Source: Deltaproteobacteria bacterium GWA2_55_10
Lineage (GTDB): Bacteria > Desulfobacterota > GWC2-55-46
NCBI GenBank assembly: GCA_001797415.1
Contig: MGPL01000153.1
Span: 1 to 8,104 of the forward strand
Direction: 5' to 3'
DNA length: 8,104 bases
The position numbers were made by a program, and so were the translations under genes. Shown piece by piece: positions 1 through 5,303 of this stretch (position 1 is its first letter; the number at the start of each line of letters is the position of its first letter). The notes beneath the pieces were generated by a model. The model saw only the letters and a list, made by a program, of their open reading frames with translations. It had not been told where the DNA came from and ran no database searches.

Positions 1-82
1 GGGCCATGAACACGGCCGCGGCGAAAATGACGGCTCTGGTTTTTGAACGGACCGCTTTCGTAAGATTTCCCGGCGCCCACAT
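1..82 (-). CDS. N-terminus of a membrane or exported protein, cut by the window edge
   Basis: Only the first 27 codons are visible, starting at the ATG at 82-80. They show a basic N-terminal stretch (MWAPGNLTKAVRSKTR) followed by a hydrophobic run (AVIFAAAVFMA), the layout of a signal peptide or N-terminal membrane anchor. The start is well supported: AGGAGGAG (90-97) lies 7 nt upstream, inside the last codons of the tetR-type gene, and that gene's stop is only 3 nt away, so the two are very likely cotranscribed and translationally coupled. Genes directly behind TetR repressors are often efflux components such as HlyD-type membrane fusion proteins. The fragment would fit one, but it is too short to assign a family. 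Confidence 0.7.
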   Translation of the reverse strand, partial: MWAPGNLTKAVRSKTRAVIFAAAVFMA

Positions 83-85
83 AAG

Positions 86-754
86 CTATCTCCTCCTCAT
101 GCCTTCAAAGAAAATGTCGACGAACGTTTCGGCAACCACTTCATTGGGCCGCGTAAAATGGCGTTTGAAGCCGTAGAGCTCCTGGGCGATGACATAGTGG
201 ATGACCATTCCTATAAAGGCCCTTGCGCACAGAGCCGGGTCAGCCGCCTTTATGGAGCCCTTTTTCTCAAGCTCTTTTATATGCCCTTCCAGGAACCCGA
301 GGAGCACGAGGGCCCTTGTCTTCATAAACAGCTCTGAAAGAGACTGCTGTTCAAGGGCGCTGTAGGTAAGCAGGCGCAAAAAGGAGGGGTCCTTCTGGTG
401 CTCATCGAGAAGGAAAACGGCGATGGTCCTGAAGACCTCCCTGCCTTCCCTTCCCTTGAGGAGGCCCAATATGCGCGATTCCCCGGTCTTGTCAGCGCAG
501 CATGAGTCTATGATGGCCTTGTAGAGGTCTTCCTTGCAGGAGAAGTGCTTGAAGATGACCGCCTCGCTGATGCCGGCCTTGCGCGCTATTTCGCGCGTGG
601 TCGTGCCCTTGAAGCCCTTCCTGGCGAAGAGCCCGGCAGCGACGCGCACTATCTGGTGGCTCCGCTCCTGACCGGTCATCCTCTTGGGCTGACTGGCCTT
701 TGCGGAAGCGGTTTTGGAGGGCTTGCGGCCGGTCTTCTGGACCCTTGCTTTCAT
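86..754 (-). CDS. TetR/AcrR-family transcriptional repressor
   Basis: This is a 222-residue DNA-binding repressor. A Lys/Ala-rich basic tail (about residues 1-30) precedes the TetR N-terminal domain: a helix with LFARKGFKGT (42-51), then the helix-turn-helix TTTREIARKAGISEAVIFKH (51-70) and FSCKEDLYKAI, the signature pattern of the family. Residues 85-222 are the variable ligand-binding and dimerisation part; no ligand can be read from them. The total length is typical allowing for the N-terminal extension. The ATG at 754 has AGGGG about 10 nt upstream; Met26 (MTGQE) is an alternative start that would remove the basic tail. A palindrome over its own promoter suggests autorepression. The gene is coupled to a downstream membrane or exported protein, so it likely controls an efflux or envelope operon. 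Confidence 0.93.
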   Translation of the reverse strand: MKARVQKTGRKPSKTASAKASQPKRMTGQERSHQIVRVAAGLFARKGFKGTTTREIARKAGISEAVIFKHFSCKEDLYKAIIDSCCADKTGESRILGLLKGREGREVFRTIAVFLLDEHQKDPSFLRLLTYSALEQQSLSELFMKTRALVLLGFLEGHIKELEKKGSIKAADPALCARAFIGMVIHYVIAQELYGFKRHFTRPNEVVAETFVDIFFEGMRRR

Positions 755-777
755 TTTGGACGACCCCTATGCAGGTA

Positions 778-817
778 AGTAAGTGCTTACTATAATAACT
801 CGGCCGTATTTTGTCAA
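778..817 (-). promoter_or_regulatory. tetR promoter with overlapping palindromic operator
   Basis: On the minus strand a consensus TTGACA (812-817) is followed after exactly 17 bp by TATAGT (789-794), a near-ideal sigma70 promoter reading into the TetR gene. A perfect palindrome with 6-bp arms, AGTAAG-TG-CTTACT on the plus strand (778-791), overlaps the -10 box and the likely transcription start. This is the position expected of an autorepressor site. That the TetR protein binds here is inferred from position and symmetry. Confidence 0.8.
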
Positions 818-849
818 GACTGAATTTGGCCCAGGGTGGAATTATACCC

Positions 850-882
850 AAAAAAGGCAGGGGAGGCCTCTGGCCTCCCCTG
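850..882 (-). terminator. Rho-independent terminator, minus strand
   Basis: An 11-bp perfect GC-rich stem (858-868 with 872-882; CAGGGGAGGCC and its complement) closes a 3-nt loop. Read on the minus strand it is followed after two C residues by six T residues (855-850), the standard intrinsic terminator layout. On the plus strand there is no T-run. It lies just upstream of the tetR promoter and no minus-strand protein gene feeds into it, so it either insulates tetR from readthrough or ends a small RNA. Confidence 0.75.
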
Positions 883-982
883 GCGGCAGGGCAGCGAGGG
901 AAATGGATTTTGAAGAAGGATTCGCTACAGGTATGTTTTGCGGGCCTTTGGCCCGGGGATGGCCTATTTTTCCTCGTTGTAC
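850..982 (-). ncRNA. Possible small structured RNA ending at the 850-882 terminator
   Basis: On the minus strand a perfect TATAAT (989-994) lies about 7 nt before an imperfect palindrome whose arms are 968-979 and 892-903 (CAACGAGGAAAA against CAGCGAGGGAAA, two mismatches). The palindrome encloses a 6-bp hairpin with a 3-nt loop (941-955) and is followed by the strong terminator at 850-882. A transcript starting near 982 would be about 130 nt and highly structured. No good -35 element is visible at 16-18 bp spacing and I recognise no RNA family, so this is a hypothesis. The alternative is a degenerate palindromic repeat next to an unrelated terminator. Confidence 0.25.
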
Positions 983-1117
983 GGTTTTATTATATTAAGC
1001 TCGAGATTAAGGGATTATTAGAACGCCTGAATAAACGCCTCAAACTCTACCCGACCAACTTAAATCATATTCATAGGGGCGTTATATGAGATAGATTCAT
1101 ATACAGGGGGAAGTGAT
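883..1117. other. Intergenic region between the tetR and hydrolase promoters
   Basis: I find no credible protein gene here; the short open frames lack well-spaced ribosome sites. Besides the palindrome at 892-979, the stretch from about 980 to 1100 is AT-rich and probably contains the promoter of the plus-strand hydrolase gene, but no clear -35/-10 pair stands out. An inverted repeat, TATATGA then 7 nt then TCATATA (1083-1103), lies just ahead of the hydrolase ribosome site AGGGGG (1105-1110) and could be an operator. Confidence 0.4.
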
Positions 1118-1858
1118 ATGACGGTATATCAGGATGCAATACTCCATAACGGGATAAAATACGAATGGCTCGGACAGTCCTCTGTGAGGCTGACGGCCGG
1201 TAATGGAGTAATATATCTCGACCCTGTAATGCTCGATGAGGCCCCACCGCTGGCCGACCTGATACTGATAACCCATCACCACGTCGACCACTGCCTGCCT
1301 GAGTTCATAACTCCCATAAGGAAGGTCGATACCAAAGTCGCCGCATTTCACGAGAGCTATCTGAAGTACTGCGTCCACGACATTAAAGGCGTCAGGACGA
1401 TAAAGATAGGCCAGACCGTTGATTTCGGGATTGCCGAGGTCACAGGTGTCGAGGCGTACACGAAACGCGGATTTCACATGAAGGGAGAGGGCTGCGGCTT
1501 TCTGATCGAGGTTGCGGGCCAGCGGGTCTATTTTGCCGGGGATACCGCTTTTATACCTGAGATGAACGGGCTGGGACAGGTGGACACTGCAATAATGCCG
1601 ATAGCTGACAATACTTATAACATCTCATTAAAAGATATTGCCGAGGCGCTTAAGGTTATCAAGCCCTCTTTTTTCATCCCGGTCCATTATACGCCTGTCG
1701 ACGAAGCGGATCCGGCTGTAAAGGACGGGCTCATGCTTTCCAAGGACCCGAGGTTCTTCACAAAGAAGGAAGACCCTGAGAAGATGCTTCCCATCCTTGA
1801 GGGAACCGGCATAAGAACGGCGATACTCAGGAAACTCGTTGCGGCTAAGCAAATCTAA
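1118..1858 (+). CDS. Metallo-beta-lactamase-fold hydrolase, UlaG-like
   Basis: This 246-residue cytoplasmic protein has no signal peptide. It carries the HxHxDH metal motif as THHHVDH (His53, His55, Asp57, His58), a GDT motif with the bridging Asp142 (YFAGDTAF), and a late PVHY motif (His190). Together these can hold a dinuclear metal centre, usually zinc or manganese. The layout GFHMKGEGCGFLIE before GDT, and IMPIADNTYN after it, resembles the UlaG / UPF0173 branch (L-ascorbate-6-phosphate lactonase and relatives). Where many fold members have a His after the second beta sheet, this protein reads VEAYTKR. The ATG has AGGGGG 7 nt upstream. The gene appears to be a single transcription unit ending at a palindromic repeat. 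The substrate cannot be predicted, and a sugar lactonase role would be speculative. Confidence 0.88.
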   Translation: MTVYQDAILHNGIKYEWLGQSSVRLTAGNGVIYLDPVMLDEAPPLADLILITHHHVDHCLPEFITPIRKVDTKVAAFHESYLKYCVHDIKGVRTIKIGQTVDFGIAEVTGVEAYTKRGFHMKGEGCGFLIEVAGQRVYFAGDTAFIPEMNGLGQVDTAIMPIADNTYNISLKDIAEALKVIKPSFFIPVHYTPVDEADPAVKDGLMLSKDPRFFTKKEDPEKMLPILEGTGIRTAILRKLVAAKQI

Positions 1859-1863
1859 TTCTT

Positions 1864-1993
1864 CAGGCTTCAAATAAGCTCCATATGCGAGGCCCCGGTT
1901 AAATAGGGGAGCGAGGAATGAGGCGTACTTTTTCCGTACGCCGCTTCTGCCGCTTTGAGGCCAACAAGGCAGATGGACTTTTTCAGCGGCCTC
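1864..1993. repeat. Palindromic dispersed repeat, long copy, between convergent genes
   Basis: The outer ends are imperfect inverted repeats: CAGGCTTCAAATAAGCTCCA at the left, and the complement of GGCCGCTGAAAAAGTCCA at the right. Inside are a 7-bp hairpin GGCGTAC/GTACGCC with a TTTTTCC loop (1922-1942) and a CCCC/GGGG pairing near 1893-1910. The ends match a second copy at 5304-5373 in inverted orientation, including GCTGAAAAAGTCCATCTG and GCATATGGAG. The element fills nearly the whole gap between the hydrolase stop (1858) and the stop of the minus-strand small gene (1993-1995). A-runs on one arm and T-runs on the other suit a bidirectional terminator. It could have spread as a miniature element. 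Confidence 0.75.
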
Positions 1994-2085
1994 TAAATAG
2001 AAATCCTCGTAACAAACGCGGCCAGTGCAAAGAAAAAGACGACTATCGCAACGACGTCCATCGGCTTCAACTCTTCCTTGCGCAT
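1993..2085 (-). CDS. 30-residue single-span membrane protein
   Basis: This small gene reads from the ATG at 2085 to TAG at 1993. The product has a charged head (MRKEELKPMD), a hydrophobic span (VVAIVVFFFALAAFV, residues 11-25) and a short tail TRISI, so it should be an inner-membrane miniprotein. A perfect AGGAGG (2091-2096) lies 5 nt before the ATG, one of the best ribosome sites in the window. An in-frame ATG at 2100 would add five residues but has no such site. The gene ends exactly where the palindromic repeat begins, as znuB does at the other copy, which supports it being transcribed. It is divergent from zur. I do not recognise a family; no promoter is obvious, though it could share the zur operator region. 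Confidence 0.65.
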   Translation of the reverse strand: MRKEELKPMDVVAIVVFFFALAAFVTRISI

Positions 2086-2204
2086 ACCTGCCTCCTTCAT
2101 AAGGCTTCATCAATCTGATCCTCCAGGCCGATCCCCCGGTCAAAAAAGATTCAGATTTTCAGGTCAAGTCTAACAGATTTTTTGTTAAGCGCAGATTAAA
2201 GCAG

Positions 2205-2234
2205 TTGACAGATGCAACTAAGTTGCATTAAACT
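2205..2234 (+). promoter_or_regulatory. zur promoter with embedded Fur-family box
   Basis: A consensus TTGACA (2205-2210) is followed after 18 bp by TAAACT (2229-2234). The spacer holds a perfect 17-bp palindrome, ATGCAACT-A-AGTTGCAT (2212-2228). Its core TGCAACT-N-AGTTGCA has the 7-1-7 inverted-repeat geometry of Fur-family operators. Binding here would block RNA polymerase, so zinc-loaded Zur should repress zur-znuACB. The expected transcription start falls at or next to the zur ATG (2241) and no Shine-Dalgarno sequence is visible, which suggests a leaderless mRNA. Confidence 0.8.
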
Positions 2235-2240
2235 CGACTC

Positions 2241-2669
2241 ATGGCGCAAAAACTCGACGAGATACTCTCTAACCTCTCTGAAGCCGGCTTCAGGCTTACC
2301 CGGTTGAGGAGGGCTGTCATAGAGATATTCCTGGGCTCCACCCTGCCCCTCTCGGCGGTCGACATAATCGCCAGGCTGGAGAAGAAAAAGGCGGCCTTCA
2401 ACAAGACCACCGTCTACAGGGAGTTGGCCTTTCTCAAGGAGACCGGGATAGTGAAAGAGATACAGTTCCTGCACGAGAGGGTCAAAAGATACGAGCTCTC
2501 ATCCCTCGACCATCACCATCACCTTATCTGCCTCAAGTGCAAGAAAGTCGAAGACGTAGTCCTTGAAAGCCATCTGGAGGAGCAGGAGGAGAAGATACTC
2601 AGATCCACCGGCTTCCATGTCTTGAACCATTCGCTCGAATTCCTCGGAATATGCCACTCATGCAGATGA
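2241..2669 (+). CDS. zur: Fur-family zinc uptake regulator (Zur)
   Basis: This is a 142-residue metal-dependent repressor. The N-terminal winged helix ends in the recognition segment NKTTVYRELAFLKETGIV (54-71), typical of Fur proteins. The dimerisation domain has the His cluster HHHHLIC (91-97), which contributes metal ligands, and two CxxC pairs (Cys97/Cys100 and Cys138/Cys141) expected to hold a structural zinc. The length is normal for the family. Assignment to Zur rather than Fur or PerR rests mainly on its being the first gene of the zinc importer operon. The ATG at 2241 has no ribosome site, consistent with leaderless translation. The 3' end overlaps the start of znuA. A 7-1-7 palindrome in its promoter indicates autoregulation. 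Confidence 0.9.
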   Translation: MAQKLDEILSNLSEAGFRLTRLRRAVIEIFLGSTLPLSAVDIIARLEKKKAAFNKTTVYRELAFLKETGIVKEIQFLHERVKRYELSSLDHHHHLICLKCKKVEDVVLESHLEEQEEKILRSTGFHVLNHSLEFLGICHSCR

Positions 2670-3613
2670 CCACTGCGAAAAAGATAGCCGTCCTGTTCAT
2701 AATACTCGGCGTGATGATAGCCGCGGCTGCCTATGTCGCCCTGAAGCGCAAGCCCGAAACGGTAAAGAACGACAGGCTTGCAGTGTCCGCAAGCTTCTAC
2801 ACGATAGCGCATTTCATAGAGAAGACCGGCGGGGACAAAGTCATTGTAGAGAGCGTCACGCCACCGGGTGTCGAATCCCATGAATTCGAGCCTACCCCGC
2901 GGGATATAAAGAAGGCTTCCAGCGCGCGCCTCTTCGCCTTTATGGGAGGCGGCTTTGACCCCTGGGCTGAGCGCATAGCGCCGGAGCTTCAAAATCAGGG
3001 TGTCGCGACCCTGGAGCTTACCGACAGTTTTGAGCTCATCGAAGACGAGGAAGAAGCCGCGCATGAGGAAGGGCACGACCACGGCACAAAAGACCCTCAT
3101 ATCTGGCTCGACCCTGCCCTTGCCGTCCGCATGACCGGGGTCATCCGGGACAAGCTCATCGAGATCGACCCCGCAAGGCAGGACGAGTACATGGAAAACT
3201 CGGCTCAGTTCATAAAGGACCTTGAGAGGCTCGATCATGATTACAGGACAGGCCTTTCAAACTGCGCCAAAAAAGATATCATCGTCGCTCACGACGCTTT
3301 CAGGTACCTGGGAGCGAGGTATAATCTGAATATTATCCCGATAACCGGAATTACCTCAGGCGAGGAGCCTTCGCCCAGAAGGATGGCCGAGATAACAAGG
3401 CTCATAAAGGAAAAGGGCATTCAGTATATCTTTACCGAGCCACTCGCAAGCCCCGCAGCCCTTCAGGCCGTAGCCAGGGAGACAGGCGCGAAGACGCTGG
3501 TCCTGAACCCCGTCGAAGGCCTTACGGCCGGCGAGGAGAAGGCCGGCAAGGGCTATATCTCGATCATGAGGGATAACCTTGATAACCTCAGGAAGGCGCT
3601 CGAGTGCAGATGA
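2666..3613 (+). CDS. znuA: Zinc ABC transporter periplasmic binding protein ZnuA
   Basis: This is the solute-binding protein of the cluster A-I (TroA/ZnuA) family, about 315 residues, which captures Zn2+ outside the inner membrane and delivers it to ZnuB. Three probable metal ligands are visible in family motifs: His72 (GVESHEFEPTP), His145 (DPHIWLDP) and His209 (VAHDAFRYLG). The three-His set favours zinc over manganese. A short acidic His-bearing loop (EDEEEAAHEEGHDHG, about 126-140) precedes the second motif, as in ZnuA proteins. The N-terminus has two lysines then a hydrophobic segment (7-26) and KRK; there is no lipobox Cys, so it is a signal peptide or an uncleaved anchor. I chose the ATG whose ATGA overlaps the zur stop; in-frame ATGs at 2651 and 2660 are possible and none has a strong ribosome site. 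Confidence 0.92.
   Translation: MTTAKKIAVLFIILGVMIAAAAYVALKRKPETVKNDRLAVSASFYTIAHFIEKTGGDKVIVESVTPPGVESHEFEPTPRDIKKASSARLFAFMGGGFDPWAERIAPELQNQGVATLELTDSFELIEDEEEAAHEEGHDHGTKDPHIWLDPALAVRMTGVIRDKLIEIDPARQDEYMENSAQFIKDLERLDHDYRTGLSNCAKKDIIVAHDAFRYLGARYNLNIIPITGITSGEEPSPRRMAEITRLIKEKGIQYIFTEPLASPAALQAVARETGAKTLVLNPVEGLTAGEEKAGKGYISIMRDNLDNLRKALECR
3590..3596 (+). promoter_or_regulatory. Ribosome binding site that decides the znuC start
   Basis: AGGAAGG lies inside the last codons of znuA, 7 nt before GTG at 3604 but 13 nt before ATG at 3610. The spacing favours the GTG start. Confidence 0.6.
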
Positions 3614-4359
3614 CAAAGGTTAGCTGCATAGAGGTCAGGGACGTGAGTTTCAATTATAACGGCAACCCTGTCCTTGAGAATATCACCTTCACGGTGGAAG
3701 AGGGCGAATACCTCGGCATCATAGGCCCGAACGGCGGCGGCAAGACTACCCTCTTCAAGATAATCCTCGGTCTCCTGAAGCCCGCCACCGGCGAGGTCAG
3801 GATATACGGGGAGCCGGAGCCCAGGTTCGGCAGGCGCCACATCATAGGGTATGTGCCGCAGAGGGCGATGGCTGAGGTCTATTTCCCCGCGACGGTCGAA
3901 GAGATAGTCAGAAGCGGCAGGACCGCAAGGCTGGGCCTCCTTAAACGCGCCTCGAAAGACGACAGGGCGGCCATAGATCGCGCCATGGAGATAACCGATG
4001 TTACGCGCCTCAAGAAGAGGCTCATTGGAGAGCTTTCAGGCGGCGAGCGCCAGAGGGTCTTCATAGCCAGGGCCCTGGCAAGCGAGCCGAAAATACTTAT
4101 ACTGGATGAACCTGATGTCGGCGTTGACGTGACCTCCCAGGAGAAGTTCTACACATTCATAGAGGACCTGAACCGGAACCTCGGGATAACCGTGCTCCTG
4201 ATATCTCACGACATCGATGTGGTGGCCCATCAGACAAAGTCGGTCCTGTGCCTCAACAGAAAGCTTGTCTGCCACGGCTCGCCCAAGAAGTTCATAAACG
4301 AGGAATACATGCAGGAGCTTTACGGCAAAAAAGTGAAGTTCATCCTTCACGGCCACTAA
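3604..4359 (+). CDS. znuC: Zinc ABC transporter ATP-binding protein ZnuC
   Basis: This 251-residue cytoplasmic ATPase powers zinc import with ZnuB. The motifs are all present and in order: Walker A GPNGGGKT (41-48), Q-loop Gln86 in YVPQR, signature LSGGERQR (144-151), Walker B KILILDEP (163-170), D-loop around 171-175 and switch His201 (LISHD). The length and the metal-type pattern (YFPATVEEIV after the Q-loop) fit the ZnuC/MntB group. The preferred start is GTG at 3604, because AGGAAGG (3590-3596) lies 7 nt upstream. An ATG at 3610 overlapping the znuA stop as ATGA is an alternative that loses only two residues. The gene overlaps the end of znuA, so translation is coupled. Confidence 0.95.
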   Translation: MQMTKVSCIEVRDVSFNYNGNPVLENITFTVEEGEYLGIIGPNGGGKTTLFKIILGLLKPATGEVRIYGEPEPRFGRRHIIGYVPQRAMAEVYFPATVEEIVRSGRTARLGLLKRASKDDRAAIDRAMEITDVTRLKKRLIGELSGGERQRVFIARALASEPKILILDEPDVGVDVTSQEKFYTFIEDLNRNLGITVLLISHDIDVVAHQTKSVLCLNRKLVCHGSPKKFINEEYMQELYGKKVKFILHGH

Positions 4360-4372
4360 TTCTGCTTTGTGC

Positions 4373-4459
4373 TGTCATTGCGAGGAGTTTAGCGACGAAG
4401 CAATCTCAAAGCGCTTGATTTACTAAAGAATAGATTGCTTCGCTCTGCTCGCAATGACA
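4373..4459. repeat. Palindromic repeat of the GTCATTGCGAG type inside the znu operon
   Basis: The element is an 87-bp interrupted palindrome. The outer arms are 12 bp and perfect (TGTCATTGCGAG at 4373-4384, its complement at 4448-4459). The inner arms are 11 bp and perfect (CGAAGCAATCT at 4396-4406, its complement at 4432-4442), around an AT-rich centre. From general knowledge, repeats beginning GTCATTGCGAGG and carrying GAAGCAATCT occur as dispersed intergenic elements in several bacterial phyla. It starts 13 nt after the znuC stop and separates znuC from znuB, so it may trim the transcript or lower znuB expression. No transposase is encoded and no clear target duplication is seen. Confidence 0.85.
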
Positions 4460-4501
4460 AGTCAACGAATCAGTCAGAGATTTCTTGGAAAGGTTTTTTG
4501 A

Positions 4502-5302
4502 ATGCCGGAAATATTCCAACTCGATTTCATGCTGAGGGCCTTTGCGGCCGGGATACTCATCTCGATAATAGTCCCGCTTATAGGCGTATTCCTTGTCGTG
4601 CGCAGGTACTCGCTCATGGCAGACACCCTCGCCCATGTCTCTCTGGTCGGGGTGGCAATCGGCATACTCACCAACTCCCAGCCGGTCGTATCGGCGGTGG
4701 CAGCCTCGACATTGGCCGCCGTCGCCATAGAAAAGCTCAGGGCGGTAAAGACCCTCTTTGCCGAGTCCATACTCGCTATCTTCCTATCCGGAAGCCTCGC
4801 CGTAGCTGTAGTCATAATGAGCCTGGCAAAGGGGCTTAACGTGAGCCTCCTGAGCTATCTCTTCGGCAGCATCTCGACCATAGGCCCTGTTGACCTCTAT
4901 ATGCTCGCGGCCGTATTCATATGCGTGCTGCTGGCTATCGTGCTCCTTTACAAGGAGTTCTTCCTGGTATCATTTGACGAGGAGTTTGCGGAGGCGGGCG
5001 GGGTCAAGGCAAGGAGCCTCAACCTCCTGATAGTGGTCCTGGCGGCAGTGACGATCTCGCTCTCCATGAGGATAGTCGGGATACTCCTCATAGGCGCGCT
5101 CATGGTCATGCCGGTGGTGAGCGCAAAGCAGTTCGGCCTGAGCTTCAGGAATACGATAATACTCTCCATCCTCTTCTCGCTCGTATCCGTCATGTCAGGC
5201 CTTTTCCTCTCTTACTATCTCGACCTGGCGAGCGGCGGGACAATAGTCCTCATCGCCCTCGTCATATTCCTGCTTTCCTTTTTCCTGAACAGGCCGCAGT
5301 AG
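4502..5302 (+). CDS. znuB: Zinc ABC transporter permease ZnuB
   Basis: This 266-residue inner-membrane permease of the ABC-3 family forms the zinc channel with ZnuC. Hydrophobic segments cover most of the chain (about 13-33, 43-58, 62-77, 87-107, 132-150, 173-203, 217-238, 245-262). Family motifs are visible: DFMLRAFAAG near the N-terminus, SLMADTLAHVSLVGVAIG (37-54), and the cytoplasmic coupling region FDEEFAEAGGVKA (158-170) expected to contact ZnuC. AAAGG about 8 nt before the ATG is a modest ribosome site. Unlike the overlapping zur-znuA-znuC genes, znuB is 142 nt from znuC because of a palindromic repeat. It is probably still cotranscribed, since no separate promoter is evident. A second repeat follows its stop within 2 nt. 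Confidence 0.94.
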   Translation: MPEIFQLDFMLRAFAAGILISIIVPLIGVFLVVRRYSLMADTLAHVSLVGVAIGILTNSQPVVSAVAASTLAAVAIEKLRAVKTLFAESILAIFLSGSLAVAVVIMSLAKGLNVSLLSYLFGSISTIGPVDLYMLAAVFICVLLAIVLLYKEFFLVSFDEEFAEAGGVKARSLNLLIVVLAAVTISLSMRIVGILLIGALMVMPVVSAKQFGLSFRNTIILSILFSLVSVMSGLFLSYYLDLASGGTIVLIALVIFLLSFFLNRPQ

Positions 5303-5303
5303 G

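Noticed and set aside
492..851. Minus-strand open frame overlapping the tetR N-terminus
   Set aside because: It is in another frame of a clear TetR gene and starts upstream of that gene's promoter; the translation is low-complexity Arg/Gln-rich.
941..955. CGGGCC/GGCCCG hairpin as a stand-alone terminator
   Set aside because: No T-run follows closely on either strand; it is better seen as the inner part of the larger palindrome.
783..1089. Overlapping plus-strand open frames across the tetR upstream region
   Set aside because: They run through the promoter, terminator and palindromes, lack ribosome sites at usable spacing, and their translations look random.
1628..2143. 171-codon minus-strand frame over the hydrolase tail, repeat and small gene
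   Set aside because: It crosses the palindromic repeat and the end of the hydrolase gene, has no ribosome site, and is in a different frame from the supported 30-codon gene.
2152..2197. Three CAGATT direct repeats upstream of zur
   Set aside because: Spacing is uneven (22 and 18 nt) and the flanks differ; AT-rich promoter DNA explains them.
2519..3238. 239-codon minus-strand open frame opposite znuA
   Set aside because: It is fully antisense to a well-supported gene and shows no domain or ribosome site; long antisense frames are common in such sequence.
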